Of a stretch of DNA of 64,000 nt, positions 45,204 to 55,600 are shown piece after piece. The translations under genes were made by a program, and so were the position numbers. Origin of the DNA: Lepidurus packardi (Eukaryota > Arthropoda > Branchiopoda > Notostraca > Triopsidae); the NCBI GenBank assembly GCA_023053545.1, contig JAKZAN010000007.1, positions 3,348,001 through 3,412,000 of the forward strand, read 5' to 3'. Numbering within the stretch: the stretch's first letter is position 1; the number at the start of each line of letters is the position of its first letter. A model generated the notes under the pieces. It searched no databases and had not been told where the DNA came from. It saw only the letters and a program-made list of their open reading frames with translations.

Positions 45204-48200
45204 ATGGCGTCCGGTAAAGAAGTGAACGTGATTAATTTCATGGAATTGGATAACAGTGTCAGTTTCACAGTTACTGTCCCTCAAGTAAAAAAACATTATT
45301 TTCCTAATTAATTAATATAATGGTTTGCAGTTCAGATAAAATTATGCAAATTATACGAATAGCAATTTACTACTGTAAATTATGCTACTGTTTATAAAGC
45401 ACTAAAAAAATCAATAATGCAAACGAAAAATATTTTTTTGAGCAAAGTAAGTTACACTAAGATTTGCTTCCAGAATTTTCCAACTGTTACCTTACGAAAT
45501 TTAACTAAGTTTTAGATATTTTCTAATAATTTTCCAACATTTATTTTCTTGTAAAGATGCACGAATGCCTTCAAGAGCGTGTGGAAGGATCTGGTCGTGG
45601 CATTGGAACAAAGGGAGATTCTAACAGTGACAACGGCAGCAGTGATGAGTTGGTCGGAATTGATGACCTGCTCCAGGAATTCGAGCCACAGGTAATACAG
45701 ACCGCGAATTTTCGGAGCAGTTTTAGCGAATTCACGGGAACTCCGTAAGTTGAATCCAAGAATTGCGAATTAGTTAGCTTTGGTTGGATCATTTTCCCCG
45801 GTAGTGCTTCAGTTTAAAAAATAAAAAGGAGTTGCCGGGGATGATATCCTCTACGGTGTTTGGTTTTCTTGTTGCTGTGCAGGCAGTTTAGCCTTTTGAG
45901 GTGTTCTGAGAGAGGTCCTCACTACCTTCCAATGCCAAGGCCTCAAAACATGACCCATTAGGAGACAAACCCTGGGGCTATATCTGGGTGATGCCTGCAT
46001 TAGGCCTGCGCCATGCCTACCCCGAAAATTCCTTAAACTAAGTATACAACATCGCCATTTGCGTCTTTGCGTTTATTGCGTAACGAAGATAACTTGACAC
46101 TATTAGCCAATTTTTCTGTTATTTGCAATATTAAAATCGCTCAGAATTTAAAAAGAACCCGAGGACCGTAGCTATGAAACTTTTTACAACGTGAATTTGC
46201 AACGATGATGGATCGATCCAGGTTACCTTGATTTTTAGCAAAATCCAATGAGGAAGTAAATAAAAGCCTTGAATTCTAAACCTTCAAAAGATCACACTTG
46301 GAATTGTCAACCAAGATATTCGAATTGACTTTAGCAATGACGTGACGACATGTGATCCGCGGTTAAATCTGTTATTTGAATTTCTTGCTCAAGGACAAGT
46401 ATAGCCAAGGATGGCAACAATCATTATCGGACATATTTTTCGCTCAGAACCGTCAACAATGAATTATTTGCAGTTCAGTATGAGTCATCAACAATTAGTT
46501 TACTTTCAGTTCAGTCATGAAACACCGAGTCCAAACGGTAGTCAACGGTGGAAATTCAAGGTCGAGAGACACTTTTTTACACAAATCTTTGTTGGCTAAT
46601 GGTGTTAAACTATATTTGCGACTCTTTCCGTCTTTTGTCAGGGTAAATCCTTCAGTTTTTATAAACCAAGTTCAGGAAACGGATGTAAACTCCTTACTTT
46701 ACATCACCAAACGCAGATTGTTCTTCAGAATGAGAAACTGAAATGGCCAACATTGTCCTTCCTCAGGAATGGTGTCAAGGCGATGTTTATGGAAGTCGCA
46801 AAAGCGATTTACGTCTAAGTGGCAGTCAACTCGGGGACGTGCCTACCGAGTACGTGACATCAGACCTCTACCCGCATGAATTGCCCGTCATGGGAACGTA
46901 TGTTGACCCACGCATTGTCCCCGGCTTTTCTTACACTGTCCGGCTCCTGGAAGAAGATATGTCTAAACGCGGTTTACGCAAGCAGTACTTGTTCCGTAAT
47001 CAAGCACTCCGTTTGCAATCGATCGGCGTCGGATACGGCAAGCGCATTACGTTCGCATCCCGTTTTCGCAATCGCAACGATAATTACTTCTGGAGCGACA
47101 CACATCCTGGTGGATACGGTTTCGCAATTCAAGTCGTTAACGAAGGCGACAAGTTCACCATGTACGATGCCAATCGCTGGCCTTTGGGTACGTGCGAAGT
47201 CATCAAAATCCTGGTTAGTTCCCTTTCAGCATTTAAGATCCTTTATGACTATAAGTAACAATCTATGCAGTCTCGTGAAATTTTGTACGAATTGAAACCT
47301 TTTTCTCTTACTATTTCAAGTAAAAAAATAGCTTCAGTTGGCTGTTGACAATTGTAAACCTATATACTGTGATTGACAGTTCTAAATAAGATATAGTATC
47401 TCTATCATGTACTGTGCAATATGCGGAAAGGGTAACGTTATCGAGTTTGATCTTATCTGGGATTTTTTTTTTCGATCAAAGCCTTTGTGTTCGGTTTCTA
47501 TCAATTTCTTCAATTATTAACTGCAGTTGGCTAATTAAGCCATTGACATGGGGCGAACAGAGCGTGCATGCAATCGTGTATCACTCTCGCGTACCCAATT
47601 AATGGACTGGCAAAAAAATCAATCGTTCAATCAGTTTTTGATATAAACTCTGTTAATTAGGGGCCTCAATACGAACTGAGCCAGACAACGGATTTGAAAG
47701 GACGTGTGGATAAGTGCGTGAAAGTCACCTTGCTTTCTAAAGTGGAATTGTACGACTGTGGAACGTGCAACGTCCAAAAGCTCACCGGTATTGCCGTCGC
47801 GTCACGTCCTGATCGCATCGCATCCATCATCAAAATCAAAGATGTCTCTGTGAATCATCACCGTGGTCTCACGTTGGTTCCTGGTGTGGACGACAAGATG
47901 CGCCGCCTCACCGTAATGGGAGATGGTGTCCCTGCCCAGTACACCGTTACTGGTCTGGAAGCGTACGAAATTCCTGCTATTGGTAACTATCCTTGTGAAA
48001 ACCCTTGCGATCGTCACTTTTCGACTTCACTAACTTTTTGGCGGGAACATTAGGAACTTTTATTGATCCGCGAATCACCCCTGGCTTCGCCTACAAAGTG
48101 CGTCCCGCCCACGCCAAACGGCCTCTCTTTCAAAACCGTGCGTTAACCTTAATGGGTATTGGGATGGGTTACGGAAAACGGCTGACTTTCGAATCCGATA

Positions 48201-48628
48201 AGCGAAACGTCAACGACAATATCTTGTGGTCGGATTCCTACCCGGATGGCATCGGATTCGCGATTGAAGCCGTCTCCCCCGGATTGCGATTCGCGGTCCA
48301 GGTTTTGAGCTGTGAAGGAGCCCAAGATTTAGGTATTGCGCAGATTTTTTCACTAGTTGGACCGCAAGTGGAAGAAAGCCACGAGCTTTTGCCAAATGGA
48401 GACGTCGAAAAGCGAGTAAGGGTGGATGTGATGTGCAACCTCAGCTTTTCCTCTACCAATCCAGAAGATACCAAGACTGTGCGCATCTCGGGAATGGCGT
48501 TACTACGCAAGCCGATAAACGCGCGAAAGTGCCACGTGGTTGGCATCACGAGCATCGGCTTGGGATCCCAATTGAACGTTATGTTTGCCCAGTCTGGTTC
48601 TAGTTTGTATTTCCGACATTTGCTGTGA
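45204..48628 (+). CDS. Unrecognised two-repeat intracellular protein
   Basis: The core is three exons: 46743-47213 (or from the CAG acceptor at 46767), 47661-47982 and 48054-48628. From ATG 46743 they give 455 residues. Two upstream exons (45204-45284 and 45557-45691) have good donors, are in phase 0 and could splice to the acceptor at 46767, so a longer form with an acidic N-terminus is likely; I set the start there with less certainty. The protein has two diverged repeats of about 200 residues: GTYVDPRIVPGFSYTVR / GTFIDPRITPGFAYKVR, then IGVGYGKRITFAS / IGMGYGKRLTFES, then YGFAIQVV / IGFAIEAV. No signal peptide or membrane helix. Codons are GC-richer than those of neighbouring genes, as in well-expressed genes. 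I do not recognise the family; a beta-sheet-rich fold is only a guess. Confidence 0.75.
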
Positions 48629-48920
48629 AATTCTTGATACCATGGTTTGAAGGGAAATTTTGCGAACTTTTTGGCTCAAGTCAGTGAATTTCTGGGAAGT
48701 TCATGAAACATTGAAATTCTGTGCTATCTATGCCAAATTTTCGTAAAGTTTCGCCTCCGTAGAGATACTTATTACAAATAACATATGCTACCTGAACTAA
48801 CCCCAATTTCTTTTGCTTGTTATAATCGACGCTTTGTTGCTGGAATATCACGACATGTAAAAACTTATAAACGTTTCATCAAGGACAAAATACAAGAAAA
48901 ATTCGCTCGATTGTTACTTT

Positions 48921-50204
48921 TTATTGGTCACTTTTAAATTTCAGAAGGTCTGGAGACTTCCGTGTCCAATGTTTTAAGGTTTCTATTCGTAAATTCAGCC
49001 AAACTTCCTGGTACCTAGTACTTTTGTTTTTACAGTCCAAGTACGTCAACTTCTCAAGTTCGCTTTTCATTTCAATTAAAGAGGAAGGAAGTCTTTGCTC
49101 TGGGATATCCTTCAAAACATTACAAAACCTTGCAAATAAGTTCTTCTTACAAATTGATAAACGCCCTTGTGCAGCCAATTGCGATTTCCTGGTGGCACCT
49201 TGCTTTTTCCCGTCTACCGCTACTTCCAACGCTCTAACTTCCGTCAAGGTCCAAGCAATGGACCCTGACGCGGGTTTCTCCTCTGCATTTGTCTTCGCGT
49301 GCGGAAATTCGCAATTACTTTGCAAAATTGTTGGTCGAGAACCTTTAAAAGGGATTGGAAGGGAATCTAAATGCTTTAACCGTCTCCAAAGGGCTCTTTC
49401 CAGTGCTTCCAATTGGAATGGACAAGGTCCAAGTATAATCGCCGATATGTAAATGGGTGTAGCTAGGAAGTGCATGAGTAACGCTCCCTGCCAACCGACA
49501 ATGTTCCATTTGGCTAATTTATCACTGCAAGACATGGATAAGGTTCGGTCACCGCGTCCAGGTTTTGTCCGTAAGACGCCAACCACATGGTAATCTTCCT
49601 TCGCTTCTGGTTGTAGAGGATCTTGAGGCTCTCCTAAGACGCACTTCGCGCCTGTGCGATAAATATCTGCCTCTAATTTCACTTTCTTAAGCTGGGGTTC
49701 ATCCGAACTTGAATTTTCGCGCACTAAATTCGCCGGCTGGATTAGATCCAAGTTTGAATTTAGAGGAATTATGGAAGCGTCACCACAGGGGGTATGGCTA
49801 CAATAGAACACGAATTCGACGCCGGATTTTAATTGGTAGAGTTTTAAATTGGGATTGAAATTAAAAATCGATGCTGAGTTGGCTTCGTCTGGAGAAAAAC
49901 TGTGGAGCTGATCGTACAAGTAGCGTAAGAAGCTTCTTCGGGCCATGATTTCCGCATGGGAATCATTAATAATGTCACCCCGTGGACTCAATTTACCCTG
50001 GCCAATACATTTGGAGCCAGTTCCCAAGGAAACTACGGATAATTTGGGATGGCTGGAATTACTGGTAGTTGAATCTCGTACTAAAACAACGGCAGCAAGG
50101 ACTGTCCATTCTTTAGAGTTGGGTTTCCCAGTCTTGGGAAGTTTTTTGTAGTGATCTAGGCAGAACTTCGTCAACGTGTCTGCAAAATTTGGAATTTTCT
50201 CCAT
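48921..50204 (-). CDS. ADAT1: tRNA-specific adenosine deaminase 1 (ADAT1)
   Basis: A single uninterrupted exon of 427 residues; human ADAT1 is 502. Family signatures run in order: LPKTGKPNSKEWTVLAAVV, the zinc/proton-shuttle motif NDSHAEIMARRSFLRYL, the zinc cysteine motif SHTPCGDASIIP, RTGAKCVLGEPQDP, RTKPGRGDRTLSMSCSDKLA with the third zinc ligand, and WNIVGWQGALLMHFL. ADAT1 deaminates A37 of tRNA-Ala to inosine. The start at 50204 (MEKIPNF) aligns best with the human N-terminus; an in-frame ATG at 50234 would add 10 residues. No intron, in contrast to its neighbours, although the frame is well conserved, so a retrocopy origin is possible. It is tail-to-tail with the two-repeat protein gene, 292 bp apart. 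Confidence 0.93.
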   Translation of the reverse strand: MEKIPNFADTLTKFCLDHYKKLPKTGKPNSKEWTVLAAVVLVRDSTTSNSSHPKLSVVSLGTGSKCIGQGKLSPRGDIINDSHAEIMARRSFLRYLYDQLHSFSPDEANSASIFNFNPNLKLYQLKSGVEFVFYCSHTPCGDASIIPLNSNLDLIQPANLVRENSSSDEPQLKKVKLEADIYRTGAKCVLGEPQDPLQPEAKEDYHVVGVLRTKPGRGDRTLSMSCSDKLAKWNIVGWQGALLMHFLATPIYISAIILGPCPFQLEALERALWRRLKHLDSLPIPFKGSRPTILQSNCEFPHAKTNAEEKPASGSIAWTLTEVRALEVAVDGKKQGATRKSQLAAQGRLSICKKNLFARFCNVLKDIPEQRLPSSLIEMKSELEKLTYLDCKNKSTRYQEVWLNLRIETLKHWTRKSPDLLKFKSDQ

Positions 50205-51544
50205 GGTTTGTTTATAAACTGACAGTTTGAGCATCAAAACAATGGGTAACGGCACCTAGCGGTCTTATATTAAAGCAAAAATACCGTCTAGCACATGGAA
50301 GCGGGAGGTATAAAACTTTGAAATTGCGATTTTGTTCCGGATTTCAAGTTACTTCTGAATGCATGGGACTACTTTAATAGATATAAAACAGGTAGTGATA
50401 CAGAATACAAGTGGAGCCTACGAAATTAAAATTACGTTTAAACGTGTTTCCTTTTTTCTAGAAATACTTGCAATTAAAGACGTTTGGATTAATTTAAGAA
50501 TTTCTTAAGATTACATTCGAGTCTATGTCGAGTCTATGTAGTGTGGTGAGCATTTTTGTTAGCTGATCAGAAACCCTTTGTTACATTGACCACATATGTG
50601 AGTGTTGACTTTGTGTATTAAATTAGAACCCAACGTAAACCTGACCTTATCTCATCACTTTGGTAACTCTTCAATGGGGGAGATTTCCACCTTATGGTAC
50701 CCTAAAGCCCCTCTCTTAAGTGAATTAGTCGATTCTAAACATCCTACGCTAAAACTCACGACTAAAAATTTCCTCGTGAAATGTCGAATCATCCTTGCAC
50801 AGTTCAACTAAGTCAACCAGACTCTACATTTCTTTCGCCTGCTAGCAAATTTGCGACGGAAACTCCCAAGTAAATTTATTTGCATTACCAAACCAAGATT
50901 CATTCTCTAAAAACCTTAATTACAAATGTAAAGCAAATAGCTCCTAAATTTAATATGAAATAATTAACAATACAATAAAATATGTGTTGGACTTATTAGT
51001 AAATACTGTAACGAGTATAGTATTGTAGATTCCGGATAGTTATCCATCCGGAATAAACTACAGTACTTGAGAATCGACCTTTTAGACCACGCAACCTCGG
51101 CGAGATAATAATGCACCCGAGGCTTGTACACTTGACTTATGTACGATTTTTATACGTTTCTGACTTTCCAATGCTTCTGACTTCCAACGTCTGGCAACGT
51201 CTGTTTCTGACTGACTTTTAATCCAATATAAGAGCCGATTCGACGTTGTACAGCTATACACACAGTCGTAAAAGTGTGCTAAATTTTTACCTTTATTGCT
51301 TAAACTGTAATGGTTGGATAATAGAACGTGATTCCCTTATACGTACAAACTTAACTAGTGTTGCAGTCTCCGCAATTTGCTACATTCCGGCTTTGGACAG
51401 CAAGAGAATTAAAGCTTTGAAAAAAGGCCATCAACGACAATACTTGCTGAATTTATTAACCAATAAATTACATGTCTGTTAAAAAGTTCCTTAATAAGAT
51501 AATTATTGGTTATTCCTTGCAGAAAAAGATCCAGTTCACGCCCA
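50205..51544. promoter_or_regulatory. Divergent region between ADAT1 and the bHLH gene, with TATA box
   Basis: TATAAG at 51227-51232 lies 318 bp before the bHLH start codon, leaving room for a 5' UTR, perhaps with an intron ending at the CAG acceptor at 51523. I see nothing else coding. Confidence 0.4.
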
Positions 51545-52045
51545 ATGGCCACCAAAGTACGTCGATCTAAAGCGAATGCTCGAGAACGCGAACGAATGCA
51601 CAGTTTAAACGCAGCCTTAGATAAACTGCGCCAGAGTATGCCGTTAACTTCTACTTCACAAAAACTATCCAAGATTGAGACCTTACGTCTTGCTCGCAAT
51701 TACATCGCTAGTTTAGCTGCCCTTAACCACGCCCCTCAACCTTTACCCAGCATAGAAATTGCTCGTACTCTCTCCCAAGGGCTGTCTCAAACCACGACCA
51801 ACACTATCATATCATTACTGTCGATCCCATCCACATCTCATTGCACTCCGAACTTTACGCCTGCAATGCCTGGCCATTTAACAGCCACAATGCCTACATC
51901 TTCCTTAACCGAGCAAATTCCTAACCGTACGCGCTCACCGAACGCCTTTACCTTAACTGGAGTCTTGCCTTTGTTGTATGACAACAATGCTCAGCCTAAA
52001 CCTGCTTTCCCACTTTACTACTCCCCAAGTTACGAATGGAATTAA
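51545..52045 (+). CDS. NeuroD-type bHLH transcription factor
   Basis: One exon, 166 residues from ATG 51545. The bHLH domain occupies residues about 5-60: basic region [20 protein letters not shown], then a loop and helix 2 with [19 protein letters not shown]. The loop and helix 2 match NeuroD/nematode CND-1 better than neurogenin or atonal. A second NeuroD mark, [17 protein letters not shown], follows the bHLH, as does a Tyr/Pro-rich C-terminal end (YYSPSYEWN). Such factors bind E-boxes with an E-protein partner and drive neuron differentiation. The protein is short for the family. A splice acceptor at 51523 would allow an upstream exon, but none is evident. Confidence 0.88.
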   Translation: MATKVRRSKANARERERMHSLNAALDKLRQSMPLTSTSQKLSKIETLRLARNYIASLAALNHAPQPLPSIEIARTLSQGLSQTTTNTIISLLSIPSTSHCTPNFTPAMPGHLTATMPTSSLTEQIPNRTRSPNAFTLTGVLPLLYDNNAQPKPAFPLYYSPSYEWN

Positions 52046-52615
52046 ACAAGGAAACCCAAGAACGACCAACTTCTGACTTAACCTAAGTTTAACTAAAATC
52101 TCTATTTATTATCTCATTTAATATTTCTGTAATGTTTGGCTTCCTGCCTACTTTGACTAAGGTAATCGTGAAGAAAACACAAAAGAAAAGTTTAATTTGG
52201 TCTTTCTGAAGTAAGCGGAACCTTAATATTTGGTTTCACTTTAACATAACTTATCGATAGATATTTTAATTCAAAATCACTGTTTACATCCACTTTATAT
52301 CAACAATGGTTTACGCTAGGAAGCTTATTATGTTACATAAAGACTGTGTTACCTTGTAGTTATTGTCACTTTTCTAGCACCGAGAAAAATTCCAAAACAA
52401 ACGCACATCCATCAAATTATAAAGACGTCTCAAGGCGGAGCTTAGTTTGGCTGGCAATTTACGGCGCGAAATCTGTAATATCAATCTGCAAACTGCGTAA
52501 CCTTTCAAGATAAGAGCTTTCAACAAGATTTCTAGCTTTACGAAACCCAATAGCTGTGTTCAGTTAAAAGAGGAATAATAATTCTTTAATTATTGTCGTT
52601 AAATCACCGTTTATT
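52046..52615. other. Intergenic region between convergent genes, no gene seen
   Basis: AT-rich, holding the 3' UTRs of the bHLH gene and of TFIIIC90. No repeat or coding exon recognised. Confidence 0.5.
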
Positions 52616-55600
52616 TTACGCAATTATAGGTCCATCACAGAATGTACAAACTTGTGTTAATCCCATTCCTACAGATAAAATCGTGATTTGAATACAAAGA
52701 TTTAGCTCTTTAAGGCTTAAATTACGTGTTACCTTGATCTTGGTGGTAGAATACTTTGCAATGTAGGCAACGTCTAGGCCTGAAGGCACAAATTCGCAAA
52801 GTTTCAGCACAACGAGGAAATTTGTGACCATTGGGACAAACATCGCTGGAAATATTCGTCAATTCCGTTTCTACCCCAAAAAGTTCGCCCTAAACTTATT
52901 TTCTCCCCCCATAAAAGAAATAAATTTTTTATTTTACCTGCAGCGCATATTGGGCAAGTTTCTGTACTCAAAGTGGTTAAATTACGACCGTTTTTGAGAG
53001 GAATTTCAATTTGGTTTTCTTGTGAAAATTTAATTAACACTATTAATTTGTTGAATAAACTTTCCTCCACATCTAGCATCCTTAATCTCTCCCAAACGGT
53101 ACTAACATGCCGCAAAAAGATTTCCTTTTCGACGTTTTTTACACTTTGTAGCTAAACACCAAGAATAATGGTAAAAATTATGCAAATATGCGAATTAGTG
53201 CATCACCATTTCCGTCAGATCGGGGTTATGGCTAATTTTCAGTAAAAAGAGCCACCGGATGAGCTTTAAATAATAGACTGAGTGCTCTTTAAGATTATGT
53301 AAGCTCAATTCCCAGTTTTTATCAGGATTATTCGCCAGCAAGGCTCTGACGAAACAATAAAAAATACTAATTAGTATGGTTTAGAGCAGTGCTGTCCAAC
53401 TGGCGGCCTGGGGGCCGCATCCGGCCCCCGACCACTTCGACAAAAGTGTGTAGAAACTTACACCGTCACATATATTAGGTCTATACTTTTACCAAAAGTG
53501 TAACGAAGGAATATAATACCTTGCGTAATCACAGAAAACTTGAAAGTCGAAAGCTTACATGTTACTTTAACAAAAGTAGGCTATATGATGCCCCCCGTTA
53601 ACGGATTCAGTACGGCCCCCGGGTTGATGCTTGCGAAGTATCGTTGGCCCTCAATGGGTCAGAAGTTGGACAGCCCTAGTTTAGAGGAATGGAGCAACTA
53701 AATACCTGAAAAGCTCCAAGGAAGGCGTGTGCTGAGCTAAATCTTTCCTTTTGGTCTCGGCCAAGGTTTGCAAGCCACAAGCTAAGCTAGCAGACGAATA
53801 AAACGATATCGAAGTGGGATCTCTGATGCTTAGATGATCATAGGGCACTTTTAGCCTAATTAAACGATTACCATTACATTCACAAGAAATAAGTAAATTT
53901 GTTTAGTAAACTTACCCTTCTAAAGCGCATATCAGGTGCGAATTAGGTGATTGCACGAGTCCTTTGCAGCCCATGTTCTCACTAGAATGAATCCTACTTG
54001 GAACTAACGTCATGGAAAGCTCATTGGCCAATACTCCGACTGATATTTGATACAATCTGTAGTCTTCAGTGACCAAAACGAATTTCCCAACCTCTTCTGT
54101 TTCAGTTATGCCTTTAAATCCGACAATTACATATTGTACACATAAATGCAAAGAATTATTTACTAGTGGTGCGTAATCCTTCTACAAACGCTCCCGTTTG
54201 TTGCACGTTTTCCAGTTCTGTTCCAACATGGAACCTATAAGCCATTAAACAGCTACCTTTAACTGCCAAGAGTAGATTTTCTTGGCGAAGTTGGGTGAAT
54301 AGAAGCTTCTCAACAGGTAACCCATCCCGGTTTAGCTGGACAAAGCCCAAACTTTCTACTGTTACGGCTTCTGAACCATACTTAAGTCGGAAGCAGCGAA
54401 TTGATCCTTGTATGGAGCCAATAAACAGTAAATCATGGCCTAAATAACCAAAAATTAAAATGTAGTACGATACTTCTAATAGGGTTTTTAAGATGTTAGG
54501 AATACAAATGTGAAGTGCGGATGGTTTGTCCATCTGACAGTCAAAACTGTCGTAAAATTCCACGGTGTCCGAAGTTGAAGTATCGAGAGGTAAAATCTTC
54601 CAGATATTAACTTGGCCATTACGTTGCAAAGTGAGTAAATAAGCTTTTCCGTCAATTAATCGACTCCAACCCAAATCTGTTAACAATTACATGAAAAAGT
54701 GTAGGAAATTGAAATGGAAATGTGTTAATTTTACAGCCTTAATAACTAAATGGTTCTCAAAGAACTTATTACCTAGAGTAGCTAACTTATAAGCTCGTGC
54801 TTGCAGCTGCGGAAAGAGATTTGATTCGTCGACTTTTTCTGTGCCCCAGGCAGTACAGCAACGTTCTTTCCATAATTTTGAAATGTCACAAAATGGCGTC
54901 CACGTGTACTTCCGGTTTTGGTGCAGCACTAAGTGAAAGTCAACGCCTAAAGCTGCTAAAACACAACTGAAATTGCAATTAATTTAACAAATGTCTTAAA
55001 TAAATTAACCAAATTGTGAGACACACAAGCTATCCAAATCCATACAATGAAGTCCATACAAATCCATCCCAACTTAAAGAAGAAAATAAAGATTTACTCT
55101 TTAAAATCATTTAGATTTAAAGGCATATTGAAATTTACATTTTTATACAGTTTTTTTCCTTTATTCTTAAATTCCCTTTCCTACAATAAACATAATGTAT
55201 CACAAGGAATACTAAGCAAATAAATAATTGAAAGTATATGAGAGCTTAAGGAAAAAAAATTTTAAATACATGAAGATAGTAACCTTTGATTAGATGGCCA
55301 AGTACCAATCCCAGGTGGTGACCAGGCCACGCGTCTATAAATAGACAAAACGGGCTCGTCGGAGTACCTCAAAGGTCCAAACGCTCGATCTAAGATCACT
55401 TCATGCATCTCTAGTCTTGGTATTTTGCTCTTAGCAAGTTTCGCATCGATGCCTGATCACGTAAATTCCTGTTAATCTCAACCTTGAACAAGTCAGTTAA
55501 ACTCACCTAAATCATGATGCGGGTTCACTTCAGTCGGACTCTCGATACACTCTTGCACCAAACTAACCACTTTTCCTTTTGCTCTCGGATCAGGCACCAA

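Noticed and set aside
45790-46030. Possible MITE with TTTTCCCCGGTAG / TTTTCGGGGTAGG ends
   Set aside because: Ends match poorly, no clear target duplication and no second copy in the window.
47355-47375. Single copy of an R1-like terminal repeat (GTAAACCTATATACTGTG)
   Set aside because: No partner end or interior sequence nearby, so not called as an element.
46743-48628. Galectin-like reading of the two-repeat protein
   Set aside because: The repeats lack the HxNPR...WGxE sugar-binding pattern, so galectin is not supported.
54443-54476. Possible 34-bp intron in TFIIIC90 exon 5 (GTATCG...TTTAG)
   Set aside because: Removing it breaks the frame, while reading through keeps it open.
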